NCBI GenBank assembly: GCA_031266385.1
Contig: JAISBC010000019.1
Location: 1 to 12,948, forward strand
Direction of reading: 5' to 3'
Length of the DNA stretch: 12,948 nt
Source of the DNA: Holosporales bacterium
GTDB lineage: Bacteria > Pseudomonadota > Alphaproteobacteria > RUG11792
The notes below the pieces were generated by a model, which was not told the origin of the DNA, ran no database searches, and was given only the letters and a program-made list of their open reading frames with translations. The position numbers were made by a program, and so were the translations under genes. Below are positions 6,703 through 12,948 of this stretch, one piece after another (position 1 is the first letter of the stretch; each line of letters opens with the position of its first letter).

Positions 6703-7398
6703 TCACTGTTGCATCTTCTCTCTTGCCTTAATCACTTCATCGTACCCCTTATCTTCATTTGTGCTATCCAGGCGATCATCTTGTGGAGTGGCAGCATACC
6801 GATCCATGAACGTTTTGGCTAGTTCCGGATTTTGATCAGTTAGGGCCTTAACGAAGTTAGCCGCTGCACTTGGATCCTTGGTAGATTCTTCATCCAAGAA
6901 TTTCTTAACGGCTTCCCCATCTTCGTTTTTGGCCCACTTTTCTATTTCTTTTTTCTCATTATAGTTGTGCAGAGCTTCCAGCATTTCTTGCCGACTTAAA
7001 TGATCGACGTCATCGATATTCAGACCAATCGTTCGGTTAACTATTTCGTGGTATGCGTCTTTGGGTTGAATTCCAGCGATAGATGTTGGAGATCTGGCGA
7101 TCATCACCAAAATTCCGAGAGGTAATTTCTCCAAGACGACGGGAGCAGAATCTGCTTCAGAGGGCATCCCTCCCCTAGCCTCTAATTCTGCCGTAGCTAT
7201 CTCCGGGGAGATTCCGCTAATCGTTTCGTTTGATTCGGTGATTTTCCTGAGGATGTCAGAATGTAGGAGCATGGCATCCCCTTTCTCGCTCAGTTTCTCG
7301 ACGGTCTCCTTGCCTCCCCGCATGTGATATTGATATATCACAATCCCCAAGCCAATAACCGCGATGATGCCGAGTAAAGCGGCTCCCCTTTTCGCCAT
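6703..7398 (-). CDS. Membrane-anchored protein of unknown function
   Basis: The protein has 231 residues. Residues 5-23 (GAALLGIIAVIGLGIVIYQ) form one hydrophobic segment after MAKR and before HMRGG, a typical N-terminal anchor with the rest outside the cytoplasm. The remainder is hydrophilic and mostly helical, with many Glu, Lys and Asp and no recognisable domain. The end DEVIKAREKMQQ could form a coiled coil. The ATG at 7398 has AAAGG 4 bases upstream, which is short but usable. The gene follows mlaF in the same direction but 248 bases away, so it probably has its own promoter. It is not an MlaD: the single-pass topology is similar, but no MCE domain is visible. An adjoining out-of-phase open stretch past its stop raises the possibility of a frameshift. 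Confidence 0.6.
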   Translation of the reverse strand: MAKRGAALLGIIAVIGLGIVIYQYHMRGGKETVEKLSEKGDAMLLHSDILRKITESNETISGISPEIATAELEARGGMPSEADSAPVVLEKLPLGILVMIARSPTSIAGIQPKDAYHEIVNRTIGLNIDDVDHLSRQEMLEALHNYNEKKEIEKWAKNEDGEAVKKFLDEESTKDPSAAANFVKALTDQNPELAKTFMDRYAATPQDDRLDSTNEDKGYDEVIKAREKMQQ

Positions 7399-7646
7399 GT
7401 GCCTTTTTCCAGATCTGACATCCTTGCCATATGGAATGCTATGCGAAAAAAGTTAACCATTAGTTAATAAATATGAAAAATTTTTATCATTTTTAAAATA
7501 TCTTTGCGCCGTAAGGATATGTAGCGCTCAGAGCCATCTCATGGAATAACAGAAGGTATAATCAACACTTGATGCATAATCCATATCGTTAAGATCAGTT
7601 GTACAAATCGTGATTATTGCATCCATCGGATTTCATCTCTAAGTCA
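7399..7646. other. Intergenic region with AT-rich core and small inverted repeat
   Basis: No gene is seen in these 248 bases. The part next to the membrane-protein gene is very AT-rich (7441-7505) and holds the inverted repeat TTAAC-cattaG-TTAA (7453-7467), a possible operator or part of the promoter for the gene to its left. No convincing -35/-10 pair was found. Confidence 0.3.
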
Positions 7647-8417
7647 TCATCCACATATATAAGGATGTGTAAATGGGCCGATCGGAGATCCAGTAATAAA
7701 CTGCTGAACGTATGGATCATCGGTCGTCATCAGCTCATCTTTCGTTCCCTCCCAGATAATACGACCCTCATGCAACAAACCGACCCTATCGCTAATAAAT
7801 TTTAGACTATTAATGTCGTGGGTTATCGATAGGGCCGATATCCCCATTTCCTTCGTACATTTGACGATAAGTTCATTAATCGTTCCGCTCGTGATCGGAT
7901 CGAGGCCAGTCGTCGGTTCATCAAAAAATATGATATCAGGATCAGTAGCGATCGCCCGAGCCAAGGCGACCCTTTTCTTCATCCCGCCCGATAATTCGGC
8001 CGGAAAGGTGTAGGCAATCTTTTCGTCCAAATCGACGGCCTCCAATTTTTCGATCGCAATTTTATAGGCTTCCTTAGTTGAACGTCCGTACCCGTATACC
8101 AACCCAAAGGAAACGTTATCTATAACATTGAGACTATCGAATAAAGCTCCACCCTGGTATAGCACTCCACATTTCAAAAGAGTCTTCAGCATTTGGGATT
8201 GCGGCAAATCGTGAATATTCTTCCCGTTAATGCGGACAATTCCAGAATCGATGTCCAATAATCTCAGGATACATTTGATGAGGACAGACTTCCCGGTTCC
8301 AGACCCTCCGATAACTACAAATGATTCTCCGGCCTGCATTTTTAAGGAAACGCCTCGTAAAACGGCCTTCTTCCCAAATGATTTCGCTAAATTTTCAACT
8401 TCTATTACGTAACTCAT
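7647..8417 (-). CDS. mlaF: Phospholipid-transport ABC ATPase MlaF
   Basis: This is the ATP-binding subunit of the MlaFED-type transporter, which moves phospholipids between inner and outer membrane to keep the outer leaflet asymmetric. The 256 residues show Walker A GGSGTGKS (37-44), the Q-loop LYQGGALFDSL (87-95) typical for MlaF, signature LSGGMKKR (142-149), Walker B IIFFDEPTTGLDP (162-174) and the switch histidine in THD (H200). The length is normal. The ATG at 8417 follows TGAGGA. It lies 16 bases after mlaE in the same direction, the order found in alphaproteobacteria. No mlaD (MCE protein) follows; the next gene on this strand is unrelated and 248 bases away. Confidence 0.92.
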   Translation of the reverse strand: MSYVIEVENLAKSFGKKAVLRGVSLKMQAGESFVVIGGSGTGKSVLIKCILRLLDIDSGIVRINGKNIHDLPQSQMLKTLLKCGVLYQGGALFDSLNVIDNVSFGLVYGYGRSTKEAYKIAIEKLEAVDLDEKIAYTFPAELSGGMKKRVALARAIATDPDIIFFDEPTTGLDPITSGTINELIVKCTKEMGISALSITHDINSLKFISDRVGLLHEGRIIWEGTKDELMTTDDPYVQQFITGSPIGPFTHPYICG

Positions 8418-8433
8418 GTATTAGTCCTCACGA

Positions 8434-9213
8434 TCAGAATAAAACGAAAGTTAAGATACAGTCTAAGAGGAGAATGAGTATCGAAGATGCAACGACTGAA
8501 TTCGTCGTCGCACGACCTACTCCTTCAGCACCCCTCTGGGAGGCATATCCATGATAACACCCCATAAGACAAATCGTGAATCCGAAGGCGGCCCCCTTAA
8601 GTAGCCCCGAAATCACGTCCCATGTACTCATGCTTGAGAAGGTATTATGAATATAATTCGATGAATTAAATCCGAGATAATACACTCCAACTATATATCC
8701 TCCCAATATCCCGATAACATCATCAACGAATACCAGGAAAGGCAGCAAAAGGCTCCCCGTTAACAAACGCGGGAAAACGAGGTATTTGTGAGAATTTACC
8801 GATAACGTAGTGAGGGCATCGATTTGCTCTGTCACCCTCATCGTCCCAATTTCAGCGGTCATGGAGGCGCCGAGACGGCCGGCTACCATCAACGCCGTCA
8901 AGACTGGGCCAAGCTCCCGAGTCATCGCGATCATTACGACCGACGGGATAGCGGCCTCGGCCGTAAATTCCGAAAACCCTACATAGCACTGGAGGGCCAT
9001 TGCGATTCCTGTGAATAATGCCGTCATCCCGACGACCGGCAGCGAAAAATATCCTATCTGCAAAGATTGCTGGGCAATCTGTTTCCAATAGTAAGGAGGT
9101 CTGATTCCCGCCATTAGGCTGTTAAATAAAAATATCCAAACCTCCCCGATTGCATTCAAAAATGATATAAAAACTTGCCCAACTTTTTCTAAGAACCTAA
9201 TCGCGAACACCAA
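8434..9213 (-). CDS. mlaE: Phospholipid-transport permease MlaE
   Basis: This 259-residue permease is the membrane partner of MlaF. It has an amphipathic N-terminal part ending RPPYYWKQ, then LPVVGMTALFTGIAMALQ. The strongly conserved core TRELGPVLTALMVAGRLGASMTAE is followed by GTMRVTEQIDAL, the coupling region that contacts MlaF. Further hydrophobic segments follow (FPRLLTGSLLLPFLVF, GILGGYIVG, SILILLLDCILTFVLF). Roughly five to six membrane spans are expected. The annotated start is TTG at 9213 (GTG next to it). An ATG at 9223 with a weak AGATGG context is out of frame by one base across eight T (9212-9219); with seven T it would be in frame. The gene begins about 85 bases after a TATAAT box and runs into mlaF. 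Confidence 0.9.
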   Translation of the reverse strand: MVFAIRFLEKVGQVFISFLNAIGEVWIFLFNSLMAGIRPPYYWKQIAQQSLQIGYFSLPVVGMTALFTGIAMALQCYVGFSEFTAEAAIPSVVMIAMTRELGPVLTALMVAGRLGASMTAEIGTMRVTEQIDALTTLSVNSHKYLVFPRLLTGSLLLPFLVFVDDVIGILGGYIVGVYYLGFNSSNYIHNTFSSMSTWDVISGLLKGAAFGFTICLMGCYHGYASQRGAEGVGRATTNSVVASSILILLLDCILTFVLF

Positions 9214-9294
9214 AAAAAACCATCTGAAATTAACAAACCTGTATCCTATCAGTTTACTAGAAAGATCGTTTCTGGTCTACAGATCCAATGATCC

Positions 9295-9307
9295 CCAATT
9301 ATATTGG
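9295..9307 (-). promoter_or_regulatory. TATAAT box inside a CCAAT-N3-ATTGG inverted repeat, upstream of mlaE
   Basis: A perfect TATAAT (9303-9298 on the minus strand) lies within the inverted repeat CCAAT-tat-ATTGG (9295-9307). This is 30 bases after the comF stop and about 85 bases before mlaE. No good -35 box was seen at 17 bases, so an activator or repressor binding at the repeat is possible. Confidence 0.35.
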
Positions 9308-9336
9308 CCTCAATTTATGGAGATTTTGCACAATGT

Positions 9337-10062
9337 TTATACTCTTTCACCTTCGATACTAGTCGATGCGAGGGTGATACATGACACCAACGATGCGCCG
9401 GCTGCTTTCAGGCTTTTGGAACATTCGTTCAGAGTCGCCCCGGTCGTCCTGACATCGTCGACGAGGAGAATTCGTTTATCCATCAGATCCCTTCGATCAC
9501 ATGAAAAAGCTGATTTCACATTGGCTACCCGCTCTGCGACCGTTTTATTACCTTGATACTCCGTCCTTCTGATCCGTTTCAAACACCAATCATCTGTTGG
9601 TATATCGAAAAGTTTCGATAATTCTCGAGCTATTAGGCTCGGCGGATTATATCCTCGTATCAGATTCCGACTCCAGTGAGATGGGACCGGTATTATAAGA
9701 TCTGCCGTATTGATGATCTGGTTATATCTCATTGCGAGCATTCTGACACAGTCCCTCACGACCCCGACATCAGCCTTCCTTTTCACCTGAAATATGATAC
9801 GGCGCGAGAAATTGTTGTATAACAACAGGGATCGACTAACGTCAAAACATATCTCATCATTTCCCGAGCAGACTGGGCAGAGCTGAGAATCTTCAGATGG
9901 AAGCGGTACCGGGAGCATTTTGCCGCAGCGTGAGCAGATCGGAGCATCAATAAAAATGATCTCAGAAAAACATTTTGCGCAGAATACGGCGTCCGCAGGT
10001 ATTTCGGCTCGGCAGACACGGCAGCATCGTGGAAAGAGCCAATCGAACATCCTTCTAATCAC
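9337..10062 (-). CDS. comF: ComF-family phosphoribosyltransferase-like protein
   Basis: ComF proteins combine N-terminal zinc-finger cysteines with a phosphoribosyltransferase domain and are needed for DNA uptake in competent bacteria; in many others the role is unknown. Here 241 residues show paired cysteines C14/C17 and C28/C31, then C43/C46 and C62/C65. VPSHW (126-130) and RGYNPPSLIARELS (136-149) match the family's RGFNQ region, with Pro for Gln. The PRPP-binding loop is ILLVDDVRTTGATL (198-211). GTG at 10062 is the start because GGAGG at the end of the helicase gene lies 8 bases before it; an ATG four codons later is too close to its AGAAGG. The gap to the helicase stop is 3 bases, so the two are one operon. 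Confidence 0.88.
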   Translation of the reverse strand: MIRRMFDWLFPRCCRVCRAEIPADAVFCAKCFSEIIFIDAPICSRCGKMLPVPLPSEDSQLCPVCSGNDEICFDVSRSLLLYNNFSRRIIFQVKRKADVGVVRDCVRMLAMRYNQIINTADLIIPVPSHWSRNLIRGYNPPSLIARELSKLFDIPTDDWCLKRIRRTEYQGNKTVAERVANVKSAFSCDRRDLMDKRILLVDDVRTTGATLNECSKSLKAAGASLVSCITLASTSIEGERV

Positions 10063-10065
10063 TCG

Positions 10066-11352
10066 TCATTCCTCCCATTTTTTTAAAAAATTCGATATAA
10101 ACCTCGATAGATTACGATCGACGATTATATCGGCCTCGGACAACGGATGGGTAAATGACAATCCCTCCAGCGAGGTTGCCCTCGACAACGCGACATATGT
10201 CTGTCCGCATTCAAAATGCCCTGTGCTCAGATCGATTCGAACATCGTCCAGGGTCAATCCCTGAGCCTTATGAATCGTGCTAGCCCACGCCAACTGGATC
10301 GGAAACTGCGTATATTTCCCGACGGTTTGTTTTTCGATCTTATTGTCGATCGGATTAAGGACGTAGGTATTTCGTTCCCATTTACTCCGACTAACTTCGC
10401 AGACTTGGGTACTACGATCTATCCGAACGCAAATACCACTCGATGTCAATTCCGTGACGGTTCCCAGGCTGCCATTTACCCATCTAAACTGAGAATTATC
10501 ATTCTTCGTCATCATGACTCTCGCCCCAATTTTGAGCTGCAATAATTCTGGGGCAGGTAATTTATTTTTTGCGATATTAAAATCACCATCGATTTTACCT
10601 TGATACTCTCGAAGTTCTTCTGGCAATTCTCTTAGTTTTGATAAATTATATGCATCGGCCGTGGCGTTATGAGCCGTTAGTAGCAGGGGTATTTCCCCGG
10701 ATCCATGGTTCCGCACGCACTTTTCATTCAAGAATGCTATGCTTTCGCGAATATCTTTCCCATCTCTGATATTGCCCAAAATTTCGATGAACTTTTTATC
10801 ACGTTGTCTAAAAACTTCAGTTAATTCTATTATTTTAATATCAATTTCCTGAATAATTTTGGATGAAAAAATATATCGATTTTCATACAATTTATCGAAG
10901 GCATTTCGCTCATCGTTACCTACGACCGGAGGAAGCTGGTAAAAATCCCCGACCATTATGATTTGAACACCGCCGAAGGGAGGATCTTTTTTCCTTGTCC
11001 TTCGTAGCGTGAAATCGATGGTATCGATTAGATCGGCCCTTACCATCGAGATTTCATCGATGATGATCCGGTCGATGCTTTGGATGAGTAATGCCTGGCG
11101 TCCATAAATTGGAGGCAGATCTCGAAGCTCGTTTAATCCCGGCGGAATTTTGAAGAAAGAATGGATGGTTTGTCCACCGGCCTGAAGGGCGGCGATTCCC
11201 GTGGGGGCCAGGACGACCTGCCGGATATTTTGATCCTGCAGAATCTCCTTGATTAGGGTCGTCTTCCCGGTCCCCGCGCGCCCGATGATCAATAGCGGCT
11301 TGCTCTTCTCGGCATCGATGGCCTCGAATATTTCGTTGGGAAATTTATACAA
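10066..11352 (-). CDS. Pif1/RecD2-like SF1B DNA helicase
   Basis: This 428-residue protein carries the motif set of 5'-3' helicases of the Pif1/Dda type. Visible motifs are Walker A GRAGTGKTT (24-32), LAPTGIAAL (48-56), Walker B IIIDEISM (96-103) and GDFYQLPPV (135-143). Near the C-terminus are STIHKAQGLTLD (358-369) and TYVALSRATSLEGL (385-398). Pif1 helicases resolve G-quadruplexes and stalled forks; the role in this bacterium is not known. The size is that of compact bacterial members. The start is a TTG at 11352 with no clear ribosome site. No ATG exists in frame before the P-loop, and a TAA lies 11 codons upstream. A TATAAT box about 40 bases before the TTG supports this start. comF follows after 3 bases. 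Confidence 0.88.
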   Translation of the reverse strand: MYKFPNEIFEAIDAEKSKPLLIIGRAGTGKTTLIKEILQDQNIRQVVLAPTGIAALQAGGQTIHSFFKIPPGLNELRDLPPIYGRQALLIQSIDRIIIDEISMVRADLIDTIDFTLRRTRKKDPPFGGVQIIMVGDFYQLPPVVGNDERNAFDKLYENRYIFSSKIIQEIDIKIIELTEVFRQRDKKFIEILGNIRDGKDIRESIAFLNEKCVRNHGSGEIPLLLTAHNATADAYNLSKLRELPEELREYQGKIDGDFNIAKNKLPAPELLQLKIGARVMMTKNDNSQFRWVNGSLGTVTELTSSGICVRIDRSTQVCEVSRSKWERNTYVLNPIDNKIEKQTVGKYTQFPIQLAWASTIHKAQGLTLDDVRIDLSTGHFECGQTYVALSRATSLEGLSFTHPLSEADIIVDRNLSRFISNFLKKWEE

Positions 11353-11388
11353 ATCTGCGCCGAGAGAATCTGCAAAAATAGCTTATAT

Positions 11389-11419
11389 CCTGGATTATAC
11401 TAAATCCAACCCTGGATTA
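11389..11419 (-). promoter_or_regulatory. Helicase promoter with operator-like repeats
   Basis: A TATAAT box (11399-11394, minus strand) lies about 42 bases before the helicase start. It overlaps repeated blocks: CCTGGATTA at 11389-11397 and again at 11411-11419 (22 bases apart, about two helix turns), and the inverted form AATCCA at 11403-11408. TGGATT-atacta-AATCCA is a perfect inverted repeat. The arrangement resembles a repressor site over a promoter. No good -35 box was found. Confidence 0.4.
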
Positions 11420-11459
11420 AAATAGTCGAGGATTCGAAAGAATCACCTAGTGTCTGACT

Positions 11460-11490
11460 GTTTTTTAAACACTTTTCATGAAGTAGCCAT
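11460..11490 (-). repeat. Degenerate solo ISAs1-family end
   Basis: Positions 11460-11488, read on the minus strand, match 12286-12314 (left end of the ISAs1-type element further right) at 26 of 29 positions by hand count; all three differences are transitions. Partial similarity seems to run on for about 17 more bases into 11443-11459. The tip bases are changed. The end is inverted with respect to the other copy, and no transposase remains attached, so this is a remnant in the leader region of the helicase gene. Confidence 0.6.
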
Positions 11491-11525
11491 TCTCAGGGGT
11501 GTGAAGATTTTTTGTTCCCAGCTCC

Positions 11526-11657
11526 TTAATGATCATACTCGGCCTCAAGCTGATGAAGAACGGTATCGATTGTTGAGAATTGGATCCGCTTGGCCGAAGG
11601 GAGATATGGGTTTCTCTGCACACTCAGAGCAAAACGAGACTCATACAGGCCATCCAT
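11526..11657 (-). CDS. Small open frame of 43 codons, unsure
   Basis: In the 345-base gap between helicase and rppH, a minus-strand frame runs from ATG 11657 to TAA 11528-11526 (start MDGLYESRF, end QLEAEYDH). The ribosome site is weak (AAGAG). A plus-strand frame of 69 codons (11450-11659) covers the same bases, so at most one is real. I recognise neither. The frame starts 41 bases after the rppH stop in the same direction. Confidence 0.2.
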   Translation of the reverse strand: MDGLYESRFALSVQRNPYLPSAKRIQFSTIDTVLHQLEAEYDH

Positions 11658-11697
11658 AATGTAATCTCTTAGATTCGGATTTTTCGGAGGAGTTACG

Positions 11698-12201
11698 TCA
11701 TTCCTGATTTATGAGATATTGCCGGAATTGCCGAAATACCTCGATATATAGTTGCCTTTTAAAATGCACTGACAACCTAATGATATTCTGGAAATGCATC
11801 CATCTCCATACGTCAAATTCCTTATGACCGGTAGTATTTAAATCGAAATCTGAATCTTGGCCCAGGAATCTCATCAGGAACCATTTCTGCCTCTGCCCCA
11901 TCATCGTGCTGTTGCGCCGTCGGAGTTGCTTGGGGAGGATATACTCCAGCCAATTTTCGGTCTCGGCAATTACCTCGACGTTATTGGTACCGATTTCTTC
12001 GGAAAGCTCTCTCATGGCCGCATCTATTGGCTCTTCATTAGATTCGATTCCACCCTGCGGCATCTGCCACGGTTTTTTCAGGAACCAGGAAACCATCTTA
12101 GTATTGGTCATGGTCCTCTTTCCGGCAAATACCCTATTGTCGCGGTTTATGAGGACCATTCCCACGCCATTCCTGAATTGATTTTCGTTGTTCTCTATCA
12201 T
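11698..12201 (-). CDS. rppH: RNA pyrophosphohydrolase RppH (Nudix)
   Basis: RppH removes pyrophosphate from the 5' end of messenger RNA and so starts its decay by RNase E. The 167-residue protein has a VGMVLINRDNRVFAGKR start, PWQMPQGG before the Nudix box, and a complete box of GG(50-51)...E56...RELSEE(64-69)xG71. GQRQKWFLMRFLG and HKEFDVWRWM are the RppH-specific marks that set it apart from other Nudix enzymes. Its size is normal. The ATG at 12201 directly follows eight T and no ribosome site is visible; the alternative ATG at residue 15 would cut the first strand. It lies alone between two inverted ISAs1 ends, 82 bases from the larger one. Confidence 0.9.
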   Translation of the reverse strand: MIENNENQFRNGVGMVLINRDNRVFAGKRTMTNTKMVSWFLKKPWQMPQGGIESNEEPIDAAMRELSEEIGTNNVEVIAETENWLEYILPKQLRRRNSTMMGQRQKWFLMRFLGQDSDFDLNTTGHKEFDVWRWMHFQNIIRLSVHFKRQLYIEVFRQFRQYLINQE

Positions 12202-12282
12202 AAAAAAAATTATCTAGAAAACCAATCCTCGGCAGGATAACACATAACATCCAGCCAGGAAAAGGAGAACGTGAATTTATAT

Positions 12283-12722
12283 CAGGGCCACCTCATGAAA
12301 AATGTTTAAAAAACCTGTAGAAACTGGGAAACTCTCTGCGGTTTTTCAAAACAGTGAAGAGAAGAATGAAGAAAACAGGATTAGAAGGTTTCATAGATAG
12401 TTTTAGTAGTCTAAAAGATCCTAGATCTAGTAAAAACCAATTACATAAAGTTTCTGAGATACTACTCGTAACCTTATGTGCATGTATATGTGGAGCAGAA
12501 GGCTGGCAAGATGTTGTAGACTATGGGAATTCACAAGTAGATTTATTGATGACTATTTTGCCGTATAAAAATGGAATACCAAGTGATGATACTTATCGAA
12601 GATTCTTTAGAGCATTAGATCCTCAAGAATTTCAAAAACTCTTTCAGGAATGGATTAAGAAACTTCAGCTCCAAACATAGTTTTGATGGAGACAAAAAGA
12701 TGCTACACATGATTAGGCCCTG
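12283..12722 (+). mobile_element. Internally deleted ISAs1-family insertion sequence (440 bp)
   Basis: The element begins CAGGGCCACCTCATGA at 12283 and ends CATGATTAGGCCCTG at 12722. The ends are inverted repeats, 12 of 15 bases agreeing by hand. ISAs1 elements are normally over 1.2 kb; here only the N-terminal third of the transposase and a scrap of its middle remain. No convincing target duplication flanks it. Because both ends survive, it has the structure of a non-autonomous, MITE-like element that a full copy elsewhere could mobilise. Confidence 0.65.
12354..12711 (+). pseudogene. ISAs1-family transposase, broken
   Basis: The first frame (GTG 12354 or, more likely, ATG 12366, to TAG 12678-12680) is the N-terminal transposase-associated domain of ISAs1 elements: SLKDPRSSKNQLHKVSEILL, then CACICGAEGWQDVVDYG, PSDDTYRRFFRALDP and FQKLFQEWI. 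The DDE catalytic part should follow with an IDGK motif but is missing. Just past the stop, in the next phase (12679-12711), SFDGDKKMLHM resembles the segment normally found after that motif. So a deletion with loss of phase removed the first catalytic Asp, and a second one removed the rest up to the right end. It cannot be active. Confidence 0.8.
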
Positions 12723-12832
12723 TTAGGGAAAATAGATTCACCTCAATAATATGAAAAAAGAGGCTATATACCACCATGAAATATAAGAAGAAGCTGTCTT
12801 ATCAAACCTGGTACATATTCTTCTAAAACAAT
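12723..12832. other. Short spacer between two insertion sequences
   Basis: These 110 bases hold no gene that I recognise. A 16-codon frame MKYKKKLSYQTWYIFF (12776-12826, +) has no ribosome site and is probably chance. Confidence 0.3.
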
Positions 12833-12948
12833 AGACCTCTTTCGAATCTCATATCCCTACCTCATAATTATAAATCCCAGCTATGAGATTAAACCTCAAC
12901 CCAAACCTCTTCCTTCTATTCCTATACCTATCCGCTACTATCTTAAAC
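12833..12948 (-). mobile_element. IS5-family insertion sequence, one end (partial)
   Basis: The probable tip is AGACCTCTTTCGAATCTC (12833-12850 on the plus strand), abutting the stop of an IS5-type transposase that reads out of the window. The tip is inferred from its place just after the stop and its look as a terminal repeat; the other end is outside the window. Confidence 0.5.
12849..12948 (-). CDS. IS5-family transposase, C-terminal end (partial)
   Basis: Read leftward from the right edge, the frame gives 32 codons to a TGA at 12851-12849. The segment FKIVADRYRNRRKRFGLRFN followed by LIAGIYNYEVGI is the typical last stretch of IS5-family DDE transposases (Y-R-N-R-R-K-R-F-G-L-R-F-N-L-I-A-G-I-Y-N). 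The rest of the gene lies beyond the window, so it cannot be judged whether it is intact. Confidence 0.75.
   Translation of the reverse strand, partial: FKIVADRYRNRRKRFGLRFNLIAGIYNYEVGI

Noticed and set aside
8824..9088. Open frames opposite or out of phase inside mlaE
   Set aside because: They are shadows of the conserved permease sequence.
11431..11444. GATTC-GAAA-GAATC hairpin with a GNRA-type loop, and a tRNA T-arm-like TTCGAATCC on the other strand
   Set aside because: No acceptor stem, anticodon arm or CCA fits around it, and the stem has only 5 pairs; taken as part of the repeat-rich leader.
11857..12240. 127-codon plus-strand frame opposite rppH
   Set aside because: rppH has the complete Nudix and RppH-specific motifs; the opposite frame resembles nothing.
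12273..12732. Target-site duplication around the ISAs1-type element
   Set aside because: The flanks GAATTTATAT and TTAGGGAAAA do not match, so no duplication is claimed.
1..12948. CRISPR array, rRNA or tRNA genes
   Set aside because: No regularly spaced repeats and no recognisable RNA gene were seen on either strand.

Overview
The window looks like a piece of chromosome from a host-associated, probably intracellular, alphaproteobacterium of the Rickettsiales/Holosporales type. This is inferred from an AT-leaning composition, decayed insertion sequences, an MlaE/MlaF lipid-transport pair, ComF, an RppH of alphaproteobacterial type and a PAAR-like (DUF4280) protein. No rRNA or tRNA is present to confirm it, so the taxon is a guess.

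Left part (1-3860, + strand): after the tail of an unrecognised gene and a weak terminator there is a tightly packed four-gene operon. Gene 1 is a GTP cyclohydrolase II-like catalytic domain behind a lipoprotein signal and about 240 extra residues. Gene 2 is a protein distantly like ROK/glucokinase that lacks the usual catalytic aspartate. Gene 3 is an adenylate kinase with an N-terminal membrane or signal segment. Gene 4 is a THEP1-type nucleoside-triphosphatase. Genes 2/3 and 3/4 overlap, so they are probably translated together. Nothing else of riboflavin synthesis lies nearby. I do not know a described system of this composition, and it is the most interesting item here. It reads as an accessory nucleotide-processing system with two of four members apparently sent out of the cytoplasm.

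Middle (3861-7646): a gene-poor stretch with short decayed-looking frames, then a PAAR-like spike-tip gene (+). This converges on a large predicted secreted protein (-) of unknown function. Upstream of that is a small membrane-anchored protein (-), also unknown, followed by an out-of-frame open stretch.

Right part (7647-11352, - strand): a conserved housekeeping block made of a Pif1/RecD-like helicase and comF (3 bases apart), then mlaE and mlaF (16 bases apart). The helicase and mlaE both have a TATAAT box within small repeats. mlaE has no in-frame ATG near its start; an upstream ATG is out of frame by one base across a run of eight T.

Far right (11353-12948): rppH (-) lies between two ISAs1-family ends in inverted orientation. 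One is a solo degenerate end at 11460-11490. The other belongs to a 440-bp, internally deleted ISAs1-type element (12283-12722) that keeps both terminal repeats but only a broken transposase. The window ends inside an IS5-family transposase (-).
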